The notes under the pieces: generated by a model
Seen by the model: the letters and a program-made list of their open reading frames with translations, nothing else
Told to the model about the DNA's origin: nothing
Database searches by the model: none
Made by a program: the position numbers and the translations under genes
Shown: piece after piece, positions 1 through 11,900 of the stretch
Layout of the letters: each line of letters begins with the position of its first letter
Position numbering within the stretch: position 1 is the stretch's first letter
Assembly: GCA_021234155.1 (NCBI GenBank)
Contig: JAJEKV010000003.1
Span: 19,390,386-19,454,385 of the forward strand
Length of the DNA stretch: 64,000 nucleotides
Reading direction: 5' to 3'
From: Isoetes taiwanensis
Taxonomy: Eukaryota > Streptophyta > Lycopodiopsida > Isoetales > Isoetaceae

Positions 1-240
1 CAGTTCATTTCGCTTATGCGAAACTATTTCTGGTTCGCGTAAGCGAAAAATCTTGTTTAAACTTTACGCTGGAACCAGACTTCGCGTAAGTTTAAACAGC
101 TTTGTTTTCGCCACGCCGAAAGTTTTCGACGGAAATTTTTAGTCGTATTTTTTGACGTATTAAACGCCAAATTTGTGCCAGATCAAACTAAAAAATAATG
201 TATTGCATATAAAAACGATATACTGATTGAACCTATCCCT
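1..240. repeat. Palindrome-rich AT DNA, probable end of a mobile element
   Basis: The first 100 bases hold several overlapping near-palindromes: a TTCGCTTATGCGAA block, a TTCGCGTAAGCGAA block, CTGGAACCAG and two copies of GTTTAAAC. No ORF is credible here. The closing part (about 180-235, with a phrase like ATTGAACCTATCCC) resembles bases 48060-48110 further on, so this may be the terminus of a repeat family whose other copy lies inside the CACTA element. The family is not identified. Confidence 0.35.
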
Positions 241-539
241 GCTTCAAAGAGGCCTAAAAAGATAATTGACTAAATTTTTGAATTGGTTGCATTGCAGATC
301 AGTTCACACCCTCGAGATGCAACAGATTGCAATCCGAGGAAGAAGAGAGAGGCATTGGCTATAAATCTTGGTGAGTCGATGTTCTCTAAAAATGCTTTGG
401 CATTGATTGTTCATGAAAATAAGTTTGATGCTATTTAAAGCAAAAAAATAAAATGACCCGTTGATTGGTCTGATAATGCAATTGGTACAATGCTATCCCT
501 GATGAAAGAATAATGTTCATAACAATGGGAATATTAATC

Positions 540-1226
540 TTTGCGGCCGTTAATGTAGAGAGATCATGATCAAACTTCAACACTCAGTGGAAGGCTTAGA
601 AGATTTAAAGCAATTGAAGAACAAATGGGATGTTGCAGATCAAATTTAGGAATGAAAAAGAGGCTTTTAATAGAATTGGTGCAGAGCCTTCAAATCGGCC
701 ATAGTTTGAATCCATGGAAGATTTAAAGCATGGACAGACTAATGAGAGAGATATACCTGGTGGAGAAGATGATGGAGATTTCAGCCCCGAAGCATTTGAG
801 AAAGCTAAAATATATACAAATGAATTCATGTCCCAATCATTCGATGAGACAATTGGTGTCGAAGCAACCTTTCTTGAAGAGTAATTCATAGCTGTTGACA
901 ATATTGGAGCAGCTCCTGATAGTCCTATTGATAATGGAAGGAATAGCAGCGAGGATACTTCAAATGCTCAAAAAGAAAATGGTGGGAAAGAAACACCAAG
1001 TGGATGCAATATCTCTGAAGCAAGCCCAAGATCAGCTACTTGCAATAAACCTGGAGTGTGTGGGAAGCCAATAGCGAAAAGAAGATTATGAGTTCATGTT
1101 GGTGAAGATATAGCAAGTGGTATCTCAAAAATGGCAAACAGTTTTGGTGAAAATGAAGCAAGAAAATTGGAGTTCATGAGAGAGGATTCATTGAAGAAAC
1201 ATGAATTGATCAAAGAATTGAGGTAA
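540..1226 (+). pseudogene. Decayed Myb/SANT-like DNA-binding protein gene
   Basis: One plus-strand frame from 651 to the TAA at 1224-1226 reads as 191 protein-like codons with only three internal stops (after ..SNRP, after ..FLEE and after ..AKRRL). Just upstream, in another frame, is EDLKQLKNKWDVADQI, which resembles the LKNKWD signature of the plant Myb/SANT-like (Myb_DNA-bind_3) domain found in L10-interacting MYB proteins and in Harbinger partner proteins. The rest is acidic and serine-rich with a C-terminal charged helix (ENEARKLEFMREDSLKKHE), as in that family. Stops and a frame change show it is dead. No intact start was found. Family assignment is moderate; coding origin is likely. 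Confidence 0.5.
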
Positions 1227-1735
1227 TGAGATCAGCAAACAAATTTTTGAAAATTGTTGAATCCATGGCTAGCATGACACAAAATATATATCAAATGACC
1301 AAGGATACACCCTCGAGATTGTCAAGCCAGCTTCATCCAAACGTAATTCTTAAGCACCGAGGTTAATTTTTCCCGTCATTCTCTTATTTTTCTTATTCTA
1401 TTATCCGTTATTCTTGATCCGATAATGTTCCTTAGATTTAATTATATTCTAGTAGCATATGATTGGAAGACAAAAGTATAAAGTTGTTATATAATTGTCT
1501 TTTCCTTTGCTGTCTCAAAAAGTTTTTACATGATGTAGATTCTCCAAAAGCTTAATGTTTGCTGCCAACTTTTACCTCTAGCTACACAATCTCCTTAAAC
1601 ATTGTTGCCACATTGCCTGGTTGCTATAAATTTCATAATACTGCAACACTTACCATCGCTTAATTTAAAAGTGCTTCAACATGCCAATGACATCAAAAAT
1701 CAAGAACATCAGTCCATATACCACAGTAAAAAATG
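1227..1735. other. Intergenic, no gene seen
   Basis: AT-rich DNA between the Myb-like remnant and the left LTR. The phrase CACCCTCGAGAT occurs at about 1308 and, nearly identically, at about 307, so a short repeat may bracket the remnant. No coding or RNA gene is recognised. Confidence 0.4.
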
Positions 1736-1740
1736 CTCTT

Positions 1741-3334
1741 TGTTGGCCGGGTCAACCTACCCCAAGCCCGACAGAGTTCTTAGGCAATGGATGACAAAAT
1801 AATAATACGAATGACAGCAAAAATATAATTCCGTTAATTACTTACGCCAACACCACCACAACTAGGCTCATAACTTCCGTTATACCCCTTAAGCCTAGCC
1901 GCACCGCTTCCTTTTACTCCTTGCTTAATATATATATATTTTTTTTTATTATATAATATTAACAATTTTATACTGTGGACATATATTTGTATCACAATTA
2001 TCAATAATATATATTAACCTTGGTTGTCATGCTCATGCCCATTAATGCATTCGAATTCCTTAATCACCCATGTTAACCCCTTTTTACTCTTATTTTTAGA
2101 CAACAATATCCATTAGCTTTTAGTTAGGTTATTATTGAACAAAAATAAAAAAACACAAGGCAAGAAATACCTGTTAGGGCAAATGCCGTGCCGCCGGCGA
2201 CCGACCGGGCCGGGGCTTCAATCTCCTCCCTGCTTCAATCGATCTCTCTGCTTCAATCGATCCCTCCTTGCCTTTCTTTTACCTGCAGATATAGCAATGA
2301 GCAAGCAAGATGCATGCAGATTTCGGATTGGGGGGTCCGCTCTTGGATGAGCGCCGATGGATGAGCAGCAATCCGTGCATATTCAATCCTCTATTTTGGT
2401 TTTATCCTTTTCTTAATATTTCAATCACAGATTTTACAGGAACTAATCGCAGATACATCCTCTTCCTTAACTCCTTTTATTTCCTTACTTCTTACTCTCT
2501 TTCCTTCCATACAGTGCAAGCTTGCATGATGCCCCAAGACTCTCTTACAATTCTGACTTTATCTCTTATTTTAATCCTTCTTGCTTTTACACAGGAAGCA
2601 ACAGATCAGTACAATCAAGTCTCAATTCAGATTTTTAATTCCGGATTCTTAGTTCCTTCCCTCAATCATTACTTCAGGCAGCAACACGATATTCTCAATT
2701 CAGATTTTTAATTCCATTCTTAGTACTTCCATTTATTTCTTATCAAAGCGGATCACCATTCTCACAGATACAGAGTAGGATGCTTGAAATTCAAAAGAGA
2801 TTTTTAGCAAGCCTATCGATCTTACACAAAGATCATTAATTCTTTTCTCACACATCATTATCTTATTAACTTAGAAATAACCTCAAGCAAAGATAATCTT
2901 GGAGGGACCAAATTAGCTAAGTAAGATAAGATTACACATTAGCATCACTCAAGGCAAAAATTGATTCCAGGCCAAAGGTAAAATTCGAATTCATTCGTCA
3001 ATGTACTTATACACAACTGAACAGATCTGAGCCCTTGAGACAAATCAATCTGGAGCACCCAAGTGTTAAATAACTAATCCTAAACAACCATGGAGATGTT
3101 GACACCTCATCAATCCAAAAATATGGTCTCCTCCAATCAAACTGCTTTGTGCTTTCTCCTTACCATTAAAATTCGAATTTCTAATGGTCTTCAATAATAT
3201 AAGCATCAAAATCTTCAAAATAACCTTGTAACTATGCACTTTGGTCGATTTTGAGCCCATACGTCTTCATTGCAGCTTCTTTTCACACTGTTTCACTCAA
3301 AAATCAAAATTTCTGTTGTGTTGACCGCTCCACA
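1741..3334 (-). repeat. LTR (3' LTR of the Athila-like element)
   Basis: 1594 bp. On the plus strand it begins TGTTGGCCGGG and ends GACCGCTCCACA. It aligns end to end with 13474-15066 and is preceded by CTCTT (1736-1740). Most of the length is identical to the partner, but the differences are clumped into short patches (about 2185-2215, 2340-2375, 2515-2540, 2815-2840, 2890-2905). Short ORFs inside are not credible genes. Confidence 0.95.
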
Positions 3335-3374
3335 TTATCCCCCCTTACTTGTATTCGACGTCTCGACGAACTTG
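3335..3374 (-). promoter_or_regulatory. Polypurine tract next to 3' LTR
   Basis: Directly abutting the 3' LTR, the minus strand reads AAGTAAGGGGGGATAA, a typical plus-strand primer (PPT). Just upstream of it is a small hairpin-like TCGACG..CGTCGA motif. Two further copies of this PPT-plus-hairpin module lie at 4179 and 8909. Confidence 0.75.
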
Positions 3375-4178
3375 CTTTCAAAAATCTGCTCAGTATGATA
3401 AAAGATTGGACTAGAACTTCTCATTTCTCTTAGCAAGGTAGCAACACCATTATTAACCGGGATTAAAAAACCTCGCCCTTTCGGGTGTTCGAGGAAAAAC
3501 CCTGGTAATAATGATGTCACTATATCAACCTCATCCTATTTCGTGCCTATTGTGAACTTGCTGGAATGGAGACAATGGCCAGCAATACGGGAAATGGAAA
3601 AACAATGGTAAAGAAAACAATGGTCATGGTTGGTAAGCCAACTAAAAACAGATGAACATGAAATGATGGAAAAAATGATGCTCCTGCAGCGAAAAATAAC
3701 GTTAGTAGAACATATGGCTGCTAATATGGTGAAGCTGATTAAAAAGACTTTATGATTTGAATGATATGGATGAATGAAAGGCGATGGTTTGACTAATTAT
3801 TTAAGAACAACCATGTGAACCTGCCATGGAAACAAAAAATTAGTAAAAACATTGCTGCCTGATGGTAAAGCTTACATGGCAGACTTTAATGGATTGACAT
3901 GGAGTGGATGAGTGTAATGTGAAATGAATTGACTAAAAATGGAGACAAGCAGGTGAACCTATCATGGAAACATAAAAGTTAGTAACAAATTGCTGCCTGG
4001 ATGCGAAGTTGATTTGGCAGTCTTTATGGATTGAATGAGGTGTAAGAATGAAAAATGAGATGAATTTGAGTAATACGGAGAGCAAGCAGATGAATAATAA
4101 GAAAAATCAAATTCTTTAATTTTATTTTTTATTTATTTTTTTTTTCACTTTTTTAATAATTTTTCCCTTATTATGCTA
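3375..4178. repeat. Non-coding spacer with degenerate ~150-bp tandem repeats
   Basis: Between two PPT modules. From about 3750 to 4100 there are at least two and a half degenerate repeats of roughly 150 bp, recognisable by the recurring phrases GTGAACCTGCCATGGAAAC / GTGAACCTATCATGGAAAC and ATTGCTGCCTG..GATGG/GATGC, then ..GGCAG.CTTTA.TGGATTGA. It ends in a T-rich stretch (4110-4165). No gene. Confidence 0.55.
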
Positions 4179-4215
4179 TTATCCCCCCTTACTTGTATTC
4201 ATCGCTCTCGATGAA
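4179..4215 (-). promoter_or_regulatory. Second polypurine-tract module
   Basis: On the minus strand AAGTAAGGGGGGATAA is repeated exactly as at the 3' LTR, here immediately downstream of the integrase stop. It is preceded by an ATCG....CGAT mini-hairpin. It is either the original PPT, with the following 840 bp inserted before the LTR, or an internal PPT. Confidence 0.6.
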
Positions 4216-5410
4216 TTACATTGCATCTGGAAGTTTCTTGAAAGTCCTTGGTGCATAATATGGCTTAAGGCGGGCACCATTAATTCGCGTTGGGAGCTCA
4301 TTCCCCTGTAAATCTTGCAATGACACAGAACCGTTAGGAAAAATCTTAAGGACTACATATGGTCCTGCCCATCTCATTCTCAACTTTCCAGGTTTCTTCC
4401 AATGTTTTGAATCATATAACAATACCAAATCATTTTCCACAAATTCTTTATTTTTATTATGAGCATCATACCATGTTTTACGTTGCCTTTGGAGTGCTTC
4501 TCTAGCCATGTATGCATGAAGACGTACTTCATCTAGCTTCTCTAATTCTTGCAAGCGTGCCTTAAGACTACCATCTTCATCAAGCTTTTCCCTTACAGCC
4601 ACTCGTAATGATGGAATTTCTATTTCAATAGGTAAGATGGCCTCTTGGCCATACACTAACATGAAGGGAGTAGATTTCGTGGTAACTTTGTAAGCTATTC
4701 TATAGGCCCATAATGCATCTAACAATCTCTTATCCCAATCAGTCCTATTAGCGTTACAAATCTTCGTCATTATATTACATAGAGTTTTATTGGTTCTTTC
4801 AACCTGGCCATTAGCTTGAGGATGATAGGGTGTACTCTTTCTATGGGCTATGGCGTAGCGTTCAGTCAAGGTAGCGACCACATCATTGATAAAGTGTGAA
4901 CCTCTATCACTAACCAACTCTAAGGGACACCCAAACCTAGTAATGATGTTTTCATATAAGAAAGTTGCTACACTAGCTGCATTAGCATTTCTCAATGCTT
5001 TTGCCTCAACCCATTTGGTAACATAATCCGTGCACACCAATATATACTCACAACGGGTTTGAGCTGAAGGAGGATTAATGGGACCTACAAAATCTATCCC
5101 CCATTTTTCAAAAGGTAATATGGGAACTATCGGGTTCAGAGGCATAGAATCTCGTCTAGTAGGCCGACCCAATCTTTGGCAAAGGTCACAATGTTTTACC
5201 TGGATTGTTACATCATGGTACAAACTAGGCCACCAATAACCAGCATTTAACACTTTCTTAGCGGTGACATCGCAAAGAAAATGACCTCCAAAAGGGGAAT
5301 CATGGCAAGCTCTAATGACCTTTTGCACTTCATAAGGGAATATGCATCTACGCTAGGATATCATCTTTACCTACCCTATACAAGGTTCCGCCAGCAAAGT
5401 GAAAGGTTTA
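4216..5410 (-). pseudogene. Ty3 integrase, frameshifted at the N-terminus
   Basis: The open part (5328-4216, 370 aa) starts just before the zinc-binding HHCC region (ACHDSPFGGHF...CDLCQRLG). It continues with the DDE core: first Asp in WGIDFVGP, second in VSDRGSHF, Glu in QVERTNK. A basic C-terminal domain with a WAGPY motif follows; there is no chromodomain. The segment upstream of 5328 is still recognisable (KDDIL.. MHIPL) but holds a TAG near 5352 and two frameshifts (near 5340 and 5400), so the natural junction with RNase H is lost. Integrase inserts the cDNA into the host chromosome. The pattern fits Athila/Tat. Confidence 0.88.
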
Positions 5411-7045
5411 CATTTTTGAATTAATCTTTTCCTTTCTATGGCTCTCATATCATCTGGAAATTCACCAGTGGAAAGGAATTCGGCCACATCAACATACCAT
5501 TCTGGAACTGCAGTCACCATAAACAAGTTAGCATCAGGCAAGTCATCTTTTACCCCTTTATCGTTAGAATCACTCAATAATCGCGATAAATGGTCAGCAG
5601 GTGCATGAGATTTTCCTGGTTTTACAATTATACGAAATTGAAACTCTTGCAACATGAGTAACCATCTAGTTATTCTTCCCGTTCTGCAAGGTTTTAAAAT
5701 TAAATATCTCAATGCTTGGTGGTCAACAAAAATACAAATTCTTTTCCCAATAAATAGTGGCTAAACTTTATAATTGAATAAATCATGCCCAATCCTTCCC
5801 TTTCGGTTGTTGAATAATTCTTTTCTGCATTAGACAATTGACGACTAGCATAATAAATTGGATGATCCCACCCATCTTGTTGTGGTTGTGACAAAATACT
5901 TCCTATTGCATATCCTGAAGAGTCTACATGGACATGAAATTCCCTTTCCCAATTAGGAAAACTAAGTATGGGTGCAGTTATTAGTGCTTCTTTTAAACTT
6001 GTAAATGCTTTTTGACATTCTTGTGTCCACTGATATTCTTTCCCCCCTTTAAGGAGTGCAGTTAATGGTAAAGCCTTATTAGCATAATATCTTATGAATC
6101 TTCGATGATACCCTATATGCCCAAGAAATGCTTGTAATTGCTTAATGTTAGTAGGTGGCTCCAATTCCGAAATAACTTTAGTCTTATCAGGGTCAATTGC
6201 AATACCCTTGCCCGAAATGATCCTACCCAACAACGTCCCATGGGTAACTCCAAACAAACATTTCATAGGGTTTAGAGATATACCATATTCTCGACATTTC
6301 ATAAAGCATAATCTGAGTTTCTCCCGATGTTCTTGCCTGGTACTAAAAACACAGAAATCATCAAGAAACACTTCCATAAACTCTCTTAGATAATCTTTAA
6401 ATGCACCCGTAACTACCCTTTGGAAAGTGGCAGGAGCATTACACAACCCAAATGGCATAACCTTATACATGTAGCACCCCCATTCCGTGACAAATGTGGT
6501 TTTTTCCCTATCTTCCTTGGCAATACTCACCTGGTTGTACCCACTGAACCCGTCAAGAAAAGAATAATACTCATGGCCAGCAACCGAATCAATAACGTTA
6601 TCAGTGAAAGGAACAGGAAACCCATCCTTAATGGTGGCAGCATTTAATTTCCTATAGTCCACACACACCCTTAATTTTTTAGACTTCTTTGGAACTATAA
6701 CTATTGGGGACAACCACTCACTAGTTTCCACTGGTTCAATAAACTTAGCTTTAATTAAATTATCTAGCTCTTCCCTTACCACCTTTGAGTAATGAGGGTT
6801 CATCCCTGTAGGGTGATTTGCCTTATAGCTTTTGTGTTAGCTTCAAGTACAATTCTATGCACACTTAACTCGGGTGATATACCCTTCAGATCCTCATACG
6901 TCCATGCAAAGACATCCTTAAACTCCATGAGGAGATCCTTATATTCTTTATGTTCTTCACCAAGATTAAGTTTTCCCAATCGCACCATCTTGGGTTCTCC
7001 CGAAGTACCTAAATTCAACTCATCATAAGTGGGACGGGTTAGCAT
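5371..7045 (-). pseudogene. Ty3 reverse transcriptase and RNase H, two frameshifts
   Basis: Three overlapping open pieces make one RT-RNase H. 7045-6800 is the linker before RT (FAWTYEDLKGI). 6803-5709 holds RT with VCVDYRKLN, MPFGLCNAPATFQR and the catalytic FLDDF, the thumb (FLGHIGYHRRFI), and RNase H starting at FHVHVDSSGYAIG. 5712-5371 is the RNase H tail (KSHAPADHLSRL). One-base frame changes lie at about 6800, between ..ITLQG and MNPHY.., and in the T-run near 5730, before the expected DHQALRYL. FLDDF in place of YxDD is normal for the Athila branch. It is non-functional as it stands. Confidence 0.88.
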
Positions 7046-7159
7046 TTGTTGGACTTCCTTGGATGCACAATGGGAGGGGTTTCTTTTTAGCTTGGGTTCT
7101 CCTCCTCAAATTTTGAGAAGTACTCGGGATATCTCTCCTCTTCTTCTTCCTTTATAGTT

Positions 7160-8299
7160 TCATTTACTTCTTCCACATTTACAAAGAAAACATTTACACC
7201 ATTCATCCATTCCTCTAAAGCCCACGGATGAAGTATCATCCCTCATTGTTAGTTTTTCATAACCCTCTTGCTCTACATAAACTTGGTCTACTTCTATTTC
7301 ATTATTATTTTCGTTACTATCTACATCATCATCATTATTATCAACATGCATATCTTCAATTGAGGAACTAGTATCACTATCATTGTCATCCTTATTACCA
7401 GATTGAACATGGACCCTTATCTTGATTAAATTATTCCCATCTCCAATTTGCAAATAGCCTGTAGACCAATCATGTTTAGCTGATGCTTGCATTAACCATG
7501 GCCTTCCTAACAATAATGGATAAGTGCATGCACTATTTGGCATCTTTAAAATGACATAATCCACAAAGAAAGTCACACCAGCAATTAAGGTTTTAATCCC
7601 AGTAACTAATCCCAAAGGTGTTACCTTTTCGTTGATCACCATCCTCACTATAAAACTTACAGGCATAGGTTCCGCAAATCTAGTTTCCTCCACATACTCT
7701 CGGGCATAATGTTCACTTGAGCCCCCATCAATAGTGCAATTTCGTATCACTCGCCCACTTATTTCCACATCCAGACAAGGTGAACTCATATCTGCAATTA
7801 TAGGCCATGCAGAATTGACAACTACTTCTTTATGACTTTTTAATGCGGCCAAGACCACCTTACGACAACTAGGAGCGATTTGCAATAATTGTTTGAATGT
7901 TAAGGAAGGACTTTTATTTTCCAAATCCTTCAAAATATCATAGGGTTGTTCTTCCTTTAAATTCAAAACTCTAGTGTACTTCTTACGTTTACCCTTATCC
8001 GTATTTTCTTTATTAGACTCGAAATCATTTAAAATTTCTTTAACTTCCATTGGATGGGGGAGTTGGTCAATATCTTCAAACAACGCTTCGGGTTCCTCAA
8101 CCTCACTAACTTCATTATCCCCTTCATTTATCACATGTGCTTCATTTTCTTCTTCTCTGAGTCTTCTTGCCCCACGAGTCTCCACAACATAACTTGGGAT
8201 ATTAACTTCGTCCACATACACAACTCGACTATCTACCACCACTTCCTTTCCCTTATTATTAGAAGATGGTTCCCCTCTTGTTCTCGGAATACCCCCCAC
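7160..8299 (-). pseudogene. Ty3 gag C-terminal part and aspartic protease
   Basis: A 379-residue open frame starting at GTG/ATG inside the primer-site-like motif. The first third is charged (LREEENEAHVINEGDNEVSEVEE). Residues about 195-280 are an aspartic protease: IDGGSS at the active site, as in Tat/Athila elements in place of DTG/DSG, and LLLGRPWL as the flap-side motif. The tail is very acidic. No capsid region or CCHC knuckle is visible, so the front of gag is missing or replaced. A stop and frame change near 7050-7160 separate it from RT. Confidence 0.75.
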
Positions 8300-8300
8300 T
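8281..8300 (-). promoter_or_regulatory. Primer-binding-site-like motif (inner copy)
   Basis: The minus strand reads AGTGGGGGGTATTCCGAGAA, 19 of 20 identical to the motif beside the 5' LTR at 13451-13470. It directly follows the LTR-like block 8303-8908, so it has the position of a PBS. It does not match the usual iMet primer site, and the cognate tRNA is not assigned. Confidence 0.5.
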
Positions 8301-8302
8301 TA

Positions 8303-8908
8303 TGTAATCCAACATAATGAACCAAACCCCAAGCTGAGCAGAATGCAAAATATATGCATCAGGCTGCGCCACACTCTACCAGCAAGCACTCACAAGGCAA
8401 GACAATAGAATTGAAGAGAAGAATTTGAAGAATGGAACAACAGATCAAATACACTTCAATTGCACAATCAAATAATAATCTAGATAATCTGGAGGTTCTT
8501 CCTCCTCTTCATTAATTGTTTCTTCCATGGAACACTCTATAACAAAGGATTTGCTTCCAAACACCAAGAGTGAGAGAGAAAGAATGAGGAGACGTACCCC
8601 TCCTCTTAAACTTACACATCAAATCTCCTCCATTCATCTTTAAGCAATCTCCACCATTAGATCTCCAATAACTTACATGTCTCCTAGGATTGCGCCACCT
8701 CACCCCCATGCTTTAACCATTGAAAAGGACTTTTATACACCTTCCAAGTCCATAAGTTCAACTTCTATACATCATAAATGCTTCATCCCCAATATTTTCA
8801 CATTTTTTACATTTTCTCCATATTACACCCATATTATTCTCCATTTTTGCACACATTTCACCAATTTAGGCATATCATGAAAAAATAGTCAAGAAAAAAC
8901 GCACAACA
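8303..8908 (-). repeat. LTR-like block between a PBS motif and a PPT motif
   Basis: 606 bp, beginning TGTAATCCAACA and ending CGCACAACA on the plus strand (TG...CA). On its left is the PBS-like motif (8281-8300) and on its right a PPT module (8909-8950). This is the arrangement PPT-LTR-PBS expected where two elements sit in tandem sharing one LTR. Its sequence differs from the 1.59-kb outer LTRs, and I see no second copy in the window. It could be a solo LTR of a related family. Confidence 0.45.
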
Positions 8909-8950
8909 TTATTCCCCCACAAGATTATGCATCGTCCCGATGAATTCTTC
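8909..8950 (-). promoter_or_regulatory. Third polypurine-tract module
   Basis: Minus strand reads CTTGTGGGGGAATAA next to the LTR-like block, preceded by CATCGGGACGATG, a perfect 5-bp-stem hairpin. It matches the modules at 4179 and 3335 in layout (hairpin, spacer, G-run, AATAA or ATAA). Confidence 0.5.
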
Positions 8951-11900
8951 AAAAATCTTTTCTTCGATCTTCATGTCTTCAACTTGGTCCTCTAAATAGC
9001 ATCACAACTTAACAAAAATCCAATGTCCAAATGTCTTCAAGCCTTCAAAAACATCTATAGAAGTCTTCCAAGGAAAAAAAATACTAAAAACTTCTAACAT
9101 CACTTCATCTTCATCAATTATAGGGTGGCAAGTCCCATCCAGGTCAGTGGCACCCTCGCTCTACTGCCCAGTATGGCGCTATATCCCCTTCACATCACTT
9201 ATAATTTTTCATCACATTTTACATAGGTCATGAGATGCTGCTGCCTTTCTAGGTCAGCACATCCATCATGCCATCCATAATCACTTAAATAAAAACTAAA
9301 ACTTGTAAAACTTCTTTTGATGCTTTTAAATATTGAATAACTTAAATATTAAACTTCCGTCAATTGCAAAAGCAAAATACCGACCATTGTTTCTTGATCT
9401 TCATACTTGACTTGGAAATGTTCAACATAGTACTTGAACTTTAATTTACCTTGAGAGAACACGTCTTCCAACAATAGATAATGGCTTCAACATCATTTCA
9501 TCTTCAAAGACAATAGATAATGGCTTCAACATCATTTCATCTTCAAAGATTTTGTGGATTCAATAACTTGTTGAGGAATAAATATATGGGATATTCTATC
9601 TCTTGCATAAAACTTCATCTCCAAAAATATCATAAACACTTGCATGTTGGATGATGAGCATAGAATTTGAACTCATGATCAAGAGGTTTGACAACCAACA
9701 ACTCATCCAATGGACTATGTGCCAAGACATCAAACTTTTAAAATTTCCATCTTTTCTTATCATTTAGTATTTTCTTTATTTCCCTTCAGTTTCACGATTC
9801 TCCACAACCCCTTTTTTATTTTTTTCATTCCTCTGCTGCTGTGCGCGCGGGCAGGCAGTTAGGGCATGGAATGGAATGAAGGAAAACCGACTCTTTCCTC
9901 CTCTTTCCTTGTCGCCAGCTCAACATCAGCTATGGCATGCTAGGGTCATTCAGATCAGACATCCTTTCTGTATTCATATTCTGCAAGCATAGGTCTGAGG
10001 CAAACAGAGGATAGATCTGGTAGAAGGCAGATGGGTAACCGGTTTAGGGTATGGCAATACAGATGGAGCAGCGGCTTGCCGGATCCATGACTGGGAACAA
10101 AAGATGGATAGGATATGGACGAAAGAGGTTAGAAACAAAAGAATGAGACAAAAGAACAAGAACGACATGGCAGAATCGGCAGTGGTTAAGGTCGATTTAG
10201 GGTATGGCAGAACGATTTAACACTAGAGTCGTCACATGATGAACCAGAAAAGGTGCATTTGCACTGTTTGCTTTAAAATTCATATAAAATCAAAGGTTCA
10301 ATAATCAGTCAAACCCTTCTTACATGTTAATATATAGCAGTCACATTGCATGGGAAAAATACCTAAAAATCTATTGGTCCCCATTCATGAGAGTTACACT
10401 TAGGTAAACCCAAGGGGGTCAAGTCTGTTTCGCTACATGTTTAGATAAAGTAAAACTGTCTCAGTAAGATGATTTTTTTGATTTTTTTCATTATTTTTGT
10501 ATTTTTCTAGACGAGTTAGAGAGTAAGACACAAAAAACTGCACCTCAATCCGAGGTCTGAGAAGGGAGATAGGGCTGTTTGAACATGACAGGTCAAAGCT
10601 GGCTGCTTGTCTTACGTGAACCAATCTTGGTTTTCAAAGTCGTTCCCAAATCAAATCTCTAACTTTTGCAGGAAAATGAATTTTGACCCAAAATTTTGAA
10701 TATAAGTATTAGACAACTTGCCTTATCTAAGAAAAATGTCCATTAGCCTTGATGATGAGGTTTTGATTTTCTTTTATTTTTTCAATTACAAGTGAATGAT
10801 AACTTATGTCTATATAGGAGTAAAATGATTCAAAGTCATCCATAAAAAATCACATTATGAAAGGTTACCACGATATGGAATCACCCCAAAAACAAACACG
10901 TAAAAAAGCCATAGCGTTTGTTTTCAAGAAATCAAGAAAGGTTCGTATTACCTGAAACCATTACCGGTCCACCTTCTTTTTAAAATTAAGAACTCCCTCA
11001 TGTTAATCAATTTCAGTTTCAATTGCGGGATATAAGCACCTCATGAGCTAATCTATTCATTAAAAATAATCAATGCTCCTGATCTTGAGGTTTAGCATAA
11101 ACTTTCTAGTGTTCATTCCAAGTTATCTGTTAGAGTACGCGTTCCATGGATTTCATAAACCTATGTATTGAATGGTGAACTCAAAACTTGTATTTTTTAT
11201 CTTCTCAAGTTGTGGAAGCAATGCAAAAGAATGAAAAACAAATATAAAAAGCTAGAACTATGAAAAATAAAGATAGACTGCTATGTCTGTTTCCCATAAC
11301 CCGATTGGGTTCCGTGGACGTTAAAATTTTCTTCCTTCCTTCCTTCCATTGCTGGTCCACATGGCTTATGATCATTCAAGAAGCCAGAACATCCTCATCT
11401 TAATTAGTTGGTTGCTAGAATTGCATTATTTAATGGTAAAGTTGAAGCACAAGCAAACTGAACCTATATGAATCTCCACCTACCCTTCCAAAAATTATGT
11501 TAGAGAAGGTAGAAATTTGCCATATCATTGTATAAGTGACAAATGAACAATAAATAAAATTGGTAATCATAATTAGAGAGATTTAATTCTATACCCAATT
11601 CGTTAATTGTGGACCATAATGGTCCATGCCCATTTATATTCAAATTTTACATATAGTAGTATGTTATTTTTAACATCAAATTGGAGATCTATGTTGCCAA
11701 TGAAGCTTGAACCCATAAAAATTATAGTCTATCATGAAAGACAAGCTAAAGTTACTATTATTATACCTAAAGTAGGAACTCTTAAGCAGCAAACACGTGT
11801 ACTAAGTTTATGATAGTAAAAAATAAGAAGATTTCATCGTGTGTTTTGCACTAAAACGATACAAACTATATTTTAAACTTCTATCACATGTTTCGTCAAT

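Noticed and set aside
605..901. Minus-strand 98-codon ORF
   Set aside because: Antisense of the decayed Myb/SANT-like frame, which reads better as protein.
6145..6647. Plus-strand ORFs over the Ty3 pol region
   Set aside because: Antisense shadows of RT.
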